From Phycisphaerales bacterium (GTDB lineage Bacteria > Planctomycetota > Phycisphaerae > Phycisphaerales > UBA1924), in assembly GCA_905339235.1 (NCBI GenBank), contig CAJPFG010000030.1:1-64000 (forward strand): a DNA stretch of 64,000 nt, in the 5' to 3' direction. Shown piece by piece: positions 42,749 to 50,845 of this stretch. The stretch's first letter is position 1. Each line of letters opens with the position of its first letter. The notes below the pieces were generated by a model. It was not told the origin of the DNA, did no database searches, and was given only the letters and a program-made list of their open reading frames with translations. A program made the translations under genes and the position numbers.

Positions 42749-43771
42749 ATGAAACACGTGCATGGCCGCAGCGATCGGGCCGGGTTCACCCTTATCGAAC
42801 TGCTCGTGGTGATCTCCATCCTGGCGCTGCTGATCGGGATTCTGCTCCCCTCGCTGGGGAGCATGCGTCGGGAATCGCGGGCGGTGCCGTGCGCGGCCAA
42901 CCTGCACTCCATCGCGCAGGCCATGGGCGCCTACATCGCGAACTCCAACGTGTATCCGGCCGCGTACGTGTACGGAGATTCGCAGACCGGCGGCACGTGG
43001 CGCGTGGAGGACCAGCAGGGCAGCCACCCCAACCCCATCAACGGGTACGTGCACTGGTCGTTCGTGCTGCTGGGCGATGGGGATCGCGTGCCGGAGAGCG
43101 CCTTCACCTGCCCGGCGACTCCACGAGGCGGAGCGCCCTCCAGCAACCCGGGCGCCAACCCGGACGACTGGGACTCCGACCTGGGGCAGGTGAACGACAT
43201 GGGGCAGAGCACTCCCTCAGAGCCTCCGAAGAACCGCCAGGCGCGGCGCATGGCGTACACGGCCAACGCGGCGGTCATCTCTCGCAACAAGTTCAACGCG
43301 AGTGCCACGCGGAAGAACCAACTGGTGAAGGACAGCCGGATCACCAACCACTCGCGGACCATCCTGTTCACGGAGTTCGTGCACGCGGGCAACTGGAGCA
43401 CGGTCTTCTCGGGGAACGAGTCCAAGTCTCACCGCCCGATCTCGCCGTTCATCGGCACGACGCGGAGCGGGAACATCTACGACGAACCCGACGGCGGCGC
43501 CACCGAGGCCTTTGAGTACCCGGACGAGTCGAGCATCCGGACGATGTCAGGGATCGGGCCGGACATGATCGGGTACGGCGCGGCGATGCTGAACGCCGTC
43601 GGCCGCTCCCACCCCACCACGAACAAGTCCATCGGCGGCTCGGCGAACTTCGCGTTCGCCGACGGCCACGTGGAACGCATGACGGTGCTCGACAGTCTCA
43701 CCCGGCGGCTGTGGGGCGACCGGTTCTACAGCCTGACGGGGAGCAACACCCGTGTGCGCATGGAGCCGTAG
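42749..43771 (+). CDS. Pseudopilin-like protein with prepilin signal, second copy
   Basis: A protein of 340 residues from the ATG at 42749, preceded by [26 protein letters not shown] is the prepilin cleavage and membrane segment, with Glu at +5. AANLHSIAQAMGAYIANSNV resembles the equivalent stretch of the protein at 32689-33612. TVLFTEFVHAGN-like and SANFAFADGHVERM (the DGH signature) close the family pattern. It should be cleaved by a prepilin peptidase and may be a minor pseudopilin of the type II machine, or a stand-alone member of the very large planctomycete set. It lies directly downstream of a tagged secreted protein. Confidence 0.88.
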   Translation: MKHVHGRSDRAGFTLIELLVVISILALLIGILLPSLGSMRRESRAVPCAANLHSIAQAMGAYIANSNVYPAAYVYGDSQTGGTWRVEDQQGSHPNPINGYVHWSFVLLGDGDRVPESAFTCPATPRGGAPSSNPGANPDDWDSDLGQVNDMGQSTPSEPPKNRQARRMAYTANAAVISRNKFNASATRKNQLVKDSRITNHSRTILFTEFVHAGNWSTVFSGNESKSHRPISPFIGTTRSGNIYDEPDGGATEAFEYPDESSIRTMSGIGPDMIGYGAAMLNAVGRSHPTTNKSIGGSANFAFADGHVERMTVLDSLTRRLWGDRFYSLTGSNTRVRMEP

Positions 43772-43822
43772 CGAGAACCGACGCCGGGCCCGTCGCGAGC
43801 GGAACATCACGGAGACGCGGCA

Positions 43823-44341
43823 GTGAATACCAGGTGGATTGCGATCGTTGCGGGCGTGGCCATCGCTTCGGGAGGCCTTGGATTTGTCGCGGGTCGGCGC
43901 AGTGCCCCGGCGCCGCTGCCGGAGGGGGTGCGTGCCGCGCCCGAGTCGGAGTTCACGGCGACCGTGGTTCGCGTGGGTGACGGAGACACGATCGACGTAG
44001 CGCCTACCGATCCCCCCGCACCCAACGAGAAGATCCGCCTGCTGGGCATCGACGCCCCGGCGCTGGGCGAGAAGTGGTGCACGGAATCCACGAACGCGCT
44101 TCGAACGCTCGTGCAGGGAAAGTCGATCCGGGTGGAGTTCGAGCGCGAGGGCGAGGGACGGCGTGACAAGAGCGAGCGAGTCCTCGGGTACGTCGTGCTT
44201 GATGGTCAGAACGTCAACGTCGAGATGGTGCGGCAGGGTTGGGCACGGTACTCCGACAAGCACGGCGGGACCCGATTCGCCGCGGAACTGCGATCCGCCG
44301 AGGACGAGTCCCGTAGCGGCAAACGCGGGATGTGGAAGTAG
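43823..44341 (+). CDS. Membrane-anchored SNase-like protein (thermonuclease family)
   Basis: A protein of 172 residues. NTRWIAIVAGVAIASGGLGFVAG is a signal anchor or signal peptide. The SNase fold follows: FTATVVRVGDGDTIDV, IRLLGIDAPA, IRVEFEREGEGRRDKSERVLGYV and NVEMVRQGWARY. The first catalytic Arg (IRLLGID) and the later Arg (SERVLGYV) are present. The Glu that normally follows the DAP/DTP motif (Glu43 in staphylococcal nuclease) is Ala here (DAPAL). A Glu four residues on (LGEKW) could substitute, or the protein may be inactive. It is convergent with the gene at 44348, with a 6-bp gap. Confidence 0.85.
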   Translation: MNTRWIAIVAGVAIASGGLGFVAGRRSAPAPLPEGVRAAPESEFTATVVRVGDGDTIDVAPTDPPAPNEKIRLLGIDAPALGEKWCTESTNALRTLVQGKSIRVEFEREGEGRRDKSERVLGYVVLDGQNVNVEMVRQGWARYSDKHGGTRFAAELRSAEDESRSGKRGMWK

Positions 44342-44347
44342 AACACG

Positions 44348-47300
44348 CTACGGGCACGGGCCGCCGTTCACACCCTGCTCCACCGCCTCGATATCGAACC
44401 CGTTCACCGCGCCGTCGTGGTTGTAGTCGGGATCGGCCTGGCAGAAGTTCGAGAGGTCGCCGTTGACCGCCTGCTCCATCGACTCGATATCGAAGCCGTT
44501 GACGGCTCCGTCGCAGTTGACGTCAGGGTCGCAGGTCACGCACTGGCCGACGACCAGCGCGATGGAGGCGCTGACGGCGGTCTCGCAGATGTTGGAGGCC
44601 ACGACGTCGTAGGTGCCCGCGTCGGCGGCAGCGATGCCGGCGAGGGTCAGCGTGCGAGAGGTGGCGCCGGGAATGGGCTGGCCGTCGTGGCGCCACTGGT
44701 ACGCGAGCGACGAGCCGCCCTGCGCACGGGAGGAGAGCGTGACGTAGGCCCCTTCGCAGGCGTTGCCGCCCTCGGGCTGCTCGCTGAAGACCGGCGCTGG
44801 CATGTTGACGGCCCAGCAGACCGTGTTCTCGATGATCTGGCGGGCCGCGCCGGTCGCGCTCGTGTAACTCGCGTCTTCGAGGAACAGGAAGGCGCGACGG
44901 GCGGGGGTGGTGTATCCGCCCGCGGCCGCGGCGCCCGCGTCGGCGACCATGACCGCGCGATCGGTGGAGCCCTGTCGCTGCGCCAGGACCTGCACGCCCG
45001 AGCCGATGTTGCCGCTGCCGACGCTCATATTGGCCGCGGCGCTGAAGACCTGGAGCGTGCCGGCGGAGAGCCCCCGCATGACCCGGTGGTTGGCGTTGAG
45101 GATGTTGATAGAGGTGGCGCTGACCACGGCGCCGTTGTCGGTGAGGGATTCGCGCGCGTTGCGGAGGAGCGCGTTCTCCCAGAAGATCACGGGGACGTTG
45201 ACGGCGCGGAACTCTCCGGCGATGTTGGCCGAGGCGATGGTGGAGGAAACCAGCACCCCGTCGTAGGCCGCGCCGATCTGTGCGGCGCTCGGACGGTTCG
45301 AAGGCTCGTCGTCGAGGTGCGTCACGTCGTAGCCCAGCACTCGCAGGCGATCCCCCATTGCCAGATCTGTCGGCGGCGGCGGGACCGTGGAACCAATGAA
45401 CGCCAGCCGCGTGAGCGAACCGACCCGGATGAATGACTGGCGATCCTTGATGGAAACGCCCGAGGCGCTCGTCACGGTGAGGCGGACGCCGTAAGTGCCG
45501 TCGTCCTGGTAGGTGTGAGCGGGGTTCTGCTGCGTGCTGGTGGAGCCATCGCCGAAGTCCCATGCCCAGGCGGTGGGGCTGGGAACGGTGGACGCGTCGG
45601 TGAACAGCACCGTCAAAGGCGCGGCCCCGGAGGTGACGCTGGCGGTGAAGTCCGCATCGCCGACGAACTTCACGCGGAGGATGTTGGCCCCCCGGTCGAT
45701 GGGCGTGACGTAGTCCAGATCTTTGTACAGGTCGGAGAAGTACAGCCCGTCGGTCCCCGCGGCGAGCGCGACCACCGTGGCCTTGCCCGAGCCGACATAC
45801 TCCACGAGCGGAGTGGGGCCGCTGATGCGGTTGCCGGCGGCATCGAGGACAAACTCGCTGATGCGCTTGCCCTGCGACTGCGGGCCCGTCGCCCACGTGG
45901 GCCCGGATTCGGAGATGAACATGTGATCCTGCTTGCCGGCGGGGAAACCGCTGCCGCCGAAGACGTTGTTCTGAATGAACGCCATGTTCACCGGACCGGA
46001 AGGCGGAGCCCAGTTGTAGATAGCGAAGTTGGCCATGCTGGCGTCGGAACCGTTCCAGAGGTAGTTGCGGCCGGCGACAACCTTGACGATCCGGTCCACG
46101 GAGGGGCCGTTCTCGACCTCGTAGTGGAATCCGTCGCTCTGCCGCCACGCCCCGCCGAAGGGGTTGCGGACTCCGTAGGCAAACACGAAATCGCGCGCGT
46201 TGAAGCCGTCCGCGGCGTTGTAGAACGGATTGTCGGGGAGCGGCGCGCCGGCCTTGCTCATGCGGAGGATCTTGCCGCGGTAGGAGGCCAGGTTCTGCGC
46301 GGTCGCGGCATCGAACCCGTCGCCCATGTGGACGTACAGCGCGCCGTCGGGTCCGATGGTCACGCTGGAAATCTGGTGCGACTGGCCCTGCGACTCGCCG
46401 GCCATGTCACGGACGGTGGCCTGCGTCGCGGCGGTGCGCCCGCCGTCGCTGCTCGTGAATCGCACAACCTTGGGATAGTGCGGGACGTTCTCCACACCGG
46501 GCGTGCTGGAATAGAGCAGCGCGGCGTAGACATCGCCGTTGCTTGGGTCCACCGCAATGCCGGTAAGCCCCTGCTCGCCCGAGCCGGGGAAGTTGCCCGT
46601 CGGATTGAAGTTCAAAAGGCCGGTGGCGTAGGTGCCCACGCTGCCGTCCCGCTTCACAACCTTGATCGTGCCGTACAACTCCGTGACGTAGTAGATCGGC
46701 GCGGTGGGCCCCGCGGCCGGGTTAGGGATGAACGCGATATTCACCGGGAGTTGGAAGCCGGTGGAGACGATCTCAACGCGGTATCCGGACTGACGCGCCG
46801 CCCATGGCACGGGCGTGCCGCGGGCGAGGATGGAGAAGTCGGGATCGGCCTGCGATGACGACCCCACATAGGTGGACCCGGCCGCGGAAATCCAGAAGAA
46901 CGCGTCGTTGCCGGCGCCGGGGTTGACGGACATCGCGGGCAGGTAGACGGTGTGGGCTTGGCCGTCGTGGGTGGTGAAGGCGAGGTTGGATTCGGGGAAG
47001 GCGAGCGCCGTGCCGAGCGAACCGGCGCTGATGTGAACTCGAAGCGGGGCGTGGGCCGCGAGCGCAGCGGGATTGACGATCGTGTTGGAGACGCCGTCGA
47101 GGGCGACGAAGGCCAGCAGGAGTTCGCCGGAGGCGTTCTCGAGCCGGACGGTGGGAGGCGTCGAGGCCGCGGGCAGGATGATGCTCGCGCCCGACACGTC
47201 GCGCAGCGTGGGCGTAGGGATGTCGTCCACATCATCGGCCTCGAGCGGAAAAATCTGGCTGGCGGGGCCGGTCTGGAAGGTGCGCTCCGCCCATCCGCTC

Positions 47301-47686
47301 CATTCGGTAGGGGCATCGCCGCTCGAGTCGCGGTGGCGAGCGCGGAGGCGGTAGAAGCCGTTGGGCAGAAGGTCCGACCGGCCCGCGTGAGTTCCTTCGA
47401 ACGCACCGTCCCCCAGGTGCGTGTGCACCCGCTCCACGCCGCCGATACAGGGCGTGGACCACACTCGCGCCGCCGGCGAGATCGTCCAGATCTCCCAGTC
47501 CGTGCACAGGTGGGTGTCGCCCGGGTCGGGGTCCGAGAACGCCGAGCACTCCATGTGAACATCGGCGGGATTCAGGACACGCCCGGGTGCCGGCTCGGTG
47601 ACCGTGGGGGTGGCGGGCCGGTTGTTTGCGATGGCGTAGGCGGTACACACGGCCGCGAGCGCCGCTGCGATGAATCGTGATTGCAT
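44348..47686 (-). CDS. Secreted PQQ-type sugar dehydrogenase with PKD, ThuA-like, Ig and dockerin-like domains
   Basis: A protein of 1112 residues from the ATG at 47686, preceded by GGAG. QSRFIAAALAAVCTAYAIA is a signal peptide. Residues 20-310 are a novel N-terminal part with Fn3-like features (FYRLRARHRDSSGDAPTEWS). Residues 320-690 carry a glucose/sorbosone dehydrogenase-type propeller (GFQLPVNIAFIP, EQGLTGIAVDP, SHQISSVTIGPDGALYVHMG, VFAYGVRNPFGGAW). A PKD domain follows (WAWDFGDGSTSTQQNPAHTY), then a ThuA-like segment (YDGVLVSSTIASANIAGEF; VPVIFWENALL), an Ig-like domain and the tag ([38 protein letters not shown]). The PQQ-dependent oxidation of sugars is known for the propeller family; whether PQQ is bound here is inference. 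Confidence 0.85.
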   Translation of the reverse strand: MQSRFIAAALAAVCTAYAIANNRPATPTVTEPAPGRVLNPADVHMECSAFSDPDPGDTHLCTDWEIWTISPAARVWSTPCIGGVERVHTHLGDGAFEGTHAGRSDLLPNGFYRLRARHRDSSGDAPTEWSGWAERTFQTGPASQIFPLEADDVDDIPTPTLRDVSGASIILPAASTPPTVRLENASGELLLAFVALDGVSNTIVNPAALAAHAPLRVHISAGSLGTALAFPESNLAFTTHDGQAHTVYLPAMSVNPGAGNDAFFWISAAGSTYVGSSSQADPDFSILARGTPVPWAARQSGYRVEIVSTGFQLPVNIAFIPNPAAGPTAPIYYVTELYGTIKVVKRDGSVGTYATGLLNFNPTGNFPGSGEQGLTGIAVDPSNGDVYAALLYSSTPGVENVPHYPKVVRFTSSDGGRTAATQATVRDMAGESQGQSHQISSVTIGPDGALYVHMGDGFDAATAQNLASYRGKILRMSKAGAPLPDNPFYNAADGFNARDFVFAYGVRNPFGGAWRQSDGFHYEVENGPSVDRIVKVVAGRNYLWNGSDASMANFAIYNWAPPSGPVNMAFIQNNVFGGSGFPAGKQDHMFISESGPTWATGPQSQGKRISEFVLDAAGNRISGPTPLVEYVGSGKATVVALAAGTDGLYFSDLYKDLDYVTPIDRGANILRVKFVGDADFTASVTSGAAPLTVLFTDASTVPSPTAWAWDFGDGSTSTQQNPAHTYQDDGTYGVRLTVTSASGVSIKDRQSFIRVGSLTRLAFIGSTVPPPPTDLAMGDRLRVLGYDVTHLDDEPSNRPSAAQIGAAYDGVLVSSTIASANIAGEFRAVNVPVIFWENALLRNARESLTDNGAVVSATSINILNANHRVMRGLSAGTLQVFSAAANMSVGSGNIGSGVQVLAQRQGSTDRAVMVADAGAAAAGGYTTPARRAFLFLEDASYTSATGAARQIIENTVCWAVNMPAPVFSEQPEGGNACEGAYVTLSSRAQGGSSLAYQWRHDGQPIPGATSRTLTLAGIAAADAGTYDVVASNICETAVSASIALVVGQCVTCDPDVNCDGAVNGFDIESMEQAVNGDLSNFCQADPDYNHDGAVNGFDIEAVEQGVNGGPCP

Positions 47687-47766
47687 GGAGGCACTCCGCG
47701 GCGATTGCCGGAACACTGTACTCGGAATCTGCGGGAACCACCAGCCAAAGTCGTCGGCACACGAAA

Positions 47767-47796
47767 AAGGCCCCCGCGATCTCGCGCGGAGGCCTT
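47767..47796 (-). terminator. Strong intrinsic terminator (leftward)
   Basis: On the minus strand AAGGCCTCCGCG pairs with CGCGGGGGCCTT (one mismatch, 6-base loop), and TTTTTCGT follows. It lies 23 bp past the stop of the matrixin gene at 47819-50488 and just upstream of the leftward gene starting at 47686. The two are therefore separate transcription units. Confidence 0.88.
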
Positions 47797-47818
47797 GAGA
47801 AATCTCGACGGCGTTGAC

Positions 47819-50488
47819 TCAGCAGGGTGCGCCGTTGACGCGCTGCTCCTCGGTTTCGATGTCGAATCCGTTTTCGGCCCCGTCGCCGTTGAGGTCGGCG
47901 GTGGCTTGGCAGAAGTTGGAGAAGTCTCCGTTGATGGCCTGCTCGGTGGCTTCAACGTCAAACCCGTTGACCGCACCATCGCAGTTTACGTCAGGGTCGC
48001 ACGGCGGGGTGCCGGGCTGAACCTCGACGATGACCGTGTCGGAGCCCGTGCTGCCGCGGTTGTCGGTCACGGTCAGCGTGATGCTGTGAATGCCGACCCC
48101 GAGCGACACGGAGGGGCCGGGGTTGACGCCGTTGGCGAGGGTGGCCGCGCCTTCTTCCCAGAGGTAGTTGGTGATCGTGCCGTCGGGGTCGTTGGAGCCC
48201 GAACCGTTGAGCGTGATCATCTCGGCGCCGGAGTTATCGGAATCCACGACGGTCTGATCGGCGCCCGCGTCGGCGACCGGAACGCGGTTAATCGTTACAA
48301 CCACGCTGTCCGAGGCGGTGCCGCCGAGGTTGTCGGTGACGGTAAGTGAGAGATTGTGGACTCCCCAGCCAAGGCTGATGGTGGGATTGGCGGTCGGCCC
48401 GTCGGAGAGGGTCGCGGCGCCCTCCTGCCACAGATAGTTGACGATCGTTCCGTCGGGGTCGTTGGACCCTGCTCCGAAGACGGAAACGCTCTCGCTGCCG
48501 TTTCCATCCATGTCGTCCACGACCGCGTCGGCGCCGGCGTTGGCGACCGGGCGGCGGTTCACGGTCACGAGGACGTCGTCGCTGTCCGTGGCGCTGTTGT
48601 TGTCGGTCACGGTAAGCGTGATGGTGTGAACACCGGCGCTGAGGTTCACGCTGGGCGTGGCGGACGGTCCGTTCGCCAGCGTGTTGACGCCTTCCTGCCA
48701 GAGATAGTTGGTGATCGTGCCGTCGGGGTCGTTGGAGGCGGAGCCGTCGAAGGCAACCATTTCGGAGAGGTTGCCGTCGGCATCCTGCACGACCTGATCG
48801 GGACCGGCGTTGGCGGTGGGCGGGGTGTTGCCGACGCCGCGGAACCCGGAGTTGCCGGTGAGCGTCATGTACCGATAGTTGGGATTCCCGGTCTGCTGCG
48901 CGCGAACGAAGTAGAAGTACGTGGTGCCCGGGACGGCGGTGGTGTCGTCGTAGGTTGTCACGGCGCCGAGGGTGGCCACCGTGGATCCTCCCTGGGAGTT
49001 GACCGTGTTACGCATGACTATGTAGCCGGTGGCGTTGGCGACCGCAGGCCAAGTGACCCGCACGAAATCATTAAATGTTCCATCCGAAGCGGTACAGGCG
49101 AGATTGGTGTTCGTGACGGTGATCGAGAGGTTGTAGCACTGGGTGGTGGAGTTCGCGGTAGCGGCATGGATGCGGGCGAAGTTGTTGCCGTTGCTCATGA
49201 GCAGGCCGGTGATGGTCTCGGCGGTGCCCGCGGCGGTAGCGTCTTGGGCACGAAGTTCCGTGCTGCCGTTGGACTGATAGGCGGTGATCTTCAGGTTCGC
49301 GGCGATGCGGGAGTCCAAACTGGTTCCCGGCTGGCACGAACCATCGCCGTTCTGCGCCCCTTCAAGGTAGATCAATCCGACGGGTGTGGCGGTGATGTTG
49401 ACCAGGTGCGGCTCGGTCAGGGTGAGTCGGTAGAAGTCGTTGTCGTTCGCGTGGAGCGAAACGATCGACGTGTTTCCGATGGCGGGCGAGGGAACCGTCC
49501 CGATCGTGGTGGTCGTTCCGGCCGCGAGCGTGCCCAGGTCCGTCGCCACGGCCGAGGAGTTGTTGCTCTCGTTGGGGTCGCCGTAGTACGCGTGGACGGC
49601 GCGCAGGTCGTCGTGGCGGGGGCCGTCGTAGGAAGTGCTGACGAACGGCTCCATCAGTTTGGTCGCGTTGGCCGGGCAGACGTGGGCAAAGCCCAAGCCG
49701 TGCCCATGCTCGTGCGCAATGACATTGCGGAGGAACAGGTACGTTCCAGCCGCAGCATTCCAGCCTTCCGACGAGTCGATGACCATGTCGCCGCTGTCGG
49801 GAAACTGGTTGTATGCGAGCACCCCGTTGCCGCCGTCGAGATTGTGCATGCCGATGCGGATGTCGCCGCGCGTGGTGTCGTTGCCGGCGTTGCCCCAGGC
49901 GGCGCCGTCATCCCAATCCACGCCCGCCGCCGTGACTCGCGTGTAGTTCACCCCGGAAAGCGCGGACCAGCGGTTGAAGACGTTGACGAACTGGTTGACC
50001 CAGGTGGCGCGATTGGCCGCGCCGAAGAGCGAGTCCATCCGCGCGAAGAGATTGCTGGCGACCTGTCCGCCAAGACCACCGGCGCTTCCCCACGGCACGC
50101 CGTCCGGCACGAAGGACCACGACAGGGTGATTGGAGCACCGGAAACTCCGCCGGACCACCGCTGGCCGAGGCGGTAACGCGAGTCGTACCCCTCCGCGAT
50201 GGAGGCGTTCAGAGCGTCCCACTGCTCGGGCGTGGGGTTGGCGTCTTCGGCGAAGCACGCGGCGAAGGGGCCGGAATCCTCGGGGTCTCCCCCCGCGTCC
50301 ATGCCGTGAACCATGTCGGGCCAGACCCGGCCATCGTGCTCGCGCGCCCGACCGTCCTGGAAATCAACTCCCGGATAAAGCCACGCGGAAGCCCGCGGCT
50401 CCGGAGGATTGCTCCCACCCGCCAACGCAACCCCGGAAAACGCGGCGAGAATCGCCGCGGACATCGCGACACACCCCTGCTTGTTCAT
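47819..50488 (-). CDS. Secreted matrixin-type metalloprotease with three PKD domains and dockerin-like tag
   Basis: A protein of 889 residues from the ATG at 50488, preceded by GGAG. NKQGCVAMSAAILAAFSGVALAG is a signal peptide. Residues 100-310 hold an M10-like catalytic domain. NVIAHEHGHGLGFAHVCP is the zinc motif HExxHxxGxxH, and KLMEPF looks like the Met-turn. A PPC-like or Fn3-like middle region reaches residue 560. Three tandem PKD-type repeats of about 85 residues follow (AGPDQVVQDADG; AGADAVVDDMDG; AGADQTVVDSDN), each with NDPDGTI(T/V)NYLW. The tag is of the second subclass ([38 protein letters not shown]). A zinc endopeptidase acting outside the cell is expected. Confidence 0.9.
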   Translation of the reverse strand: MNKQGCVAMSAAILAAFSGVALAGGSNPPEPRASAWLYPGVDFQDGRAREHDGRVWPDMVHGMDAGGDPEDSGPFAACFAEDANPTPEQWDALNASIAEGYDSRYRLGQRWSGGVSGAPITLSWSFVPDGVPWGSAGGLGGQVASNLFARMDSLFGAANRATWVNQFVNVFNRWSALSGVNYTRVTAAGVDWDDGAAWGNAGNDTTRGDIRIGMHNLDGGNGVLAYNQFPDSGDMVIDSSEGWNAAAGTYLFLRNVIAHEHGHGLGFAHVCPANATKLMEPFVSTSYDGPRHDDLRAVHAYYGDPNESNNSSAVATDLGTLAAGTTTTIGTVPSPAIGNTSIVSLHANDNDFYRLTLTEPHLVNITATPVGLIYLEGAQNGDGSCQPGTSLDSRIAANLKITAYQSNGSTELRAQDATAAGTAETITGLLMSNGNNFARIHAATANSTTQCYNLSITVTNTNLACTASDGTFNDFVRVTWPAVANATGYIVMRNTVNSQGGSTVATLGAVTTYDDTTAVPGTTYFYFVRAQQTGNPNYRYMTLTGNSGFRGVGNTPPTANAGPDQVVQDADGNLSEMVAFDGSASNDPDGTITNYLWQEGVNTLANGPSATPSVNLSAGVHTITLTVTDNNSATDSDDVLVTVNRRPVANAGADAVVDDMDGNGSESVSVFGAGSNDPDGTIVNYLWQEGAATLSDGPTANPTISLGWGVHNLSLTVTDNLGGTASDSVVVTINRVPVADAGADQTVVDSDNSGAEMITLNGSGSNDPDGTITNYLWEEGAATLANGVNPGPSVSLGVGIHSITLTVTDNRGSTGSDTVIVEVQPGTPPCDPDVNCDGAVNGFDVEATEQAINGDFSNFCQATADLNGDGAENGFDIETEEQRVNGAPC

Positions 50489-50845
50489 GGCAACTCCATC
50501 AATATGGCCCGAGAATAAAAAATCGACTCGGCCGAAGCCGGGCCGCCCTCTTCCGTCGGCCGTTTTCGGGCCGAACGGAACTTCGAGATGTCACGAGCAC
50601 CATCCGACAACCGCACAACCGTTCGGACCCTACCGCAGTCCGAACGACAACCGCCGAGACAAAAATCGCGAAGGTTCAACGCCAGCAACACCGATCGAGG
50701 TTACCACTCGTGCAGCAACACCGCGCCCCCTCGGCGCGATGAGGCTTTACCCCGGTTCGTCTATGTAGTACCGCAGAGTTCCACAACGGTCAAGGTTTTT
50801 CGCGGAGGACCGGAATGTGTTTGGGTGGCGCGGCGCTCGGCGGTT
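50489..50845. other. Gene-less region with inverted repeat upstream of the matrixin gene
   Basis: These 357 bases contain a perfect 8-bp inverted repeat, GTTCGGAC (50621-50628) and GTCCGAAC (50638-50645), with a 9-base spacer. It also has an AT-rich stretch just upstream of the matrixin start (GAATAAAAAATCG, about 50511-50523). The inverted repeat could be an operator for the leftward gene or a hairpin after the tagged gene to the right. No coding or RNA gene is supported here. Confidence 0.5.
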
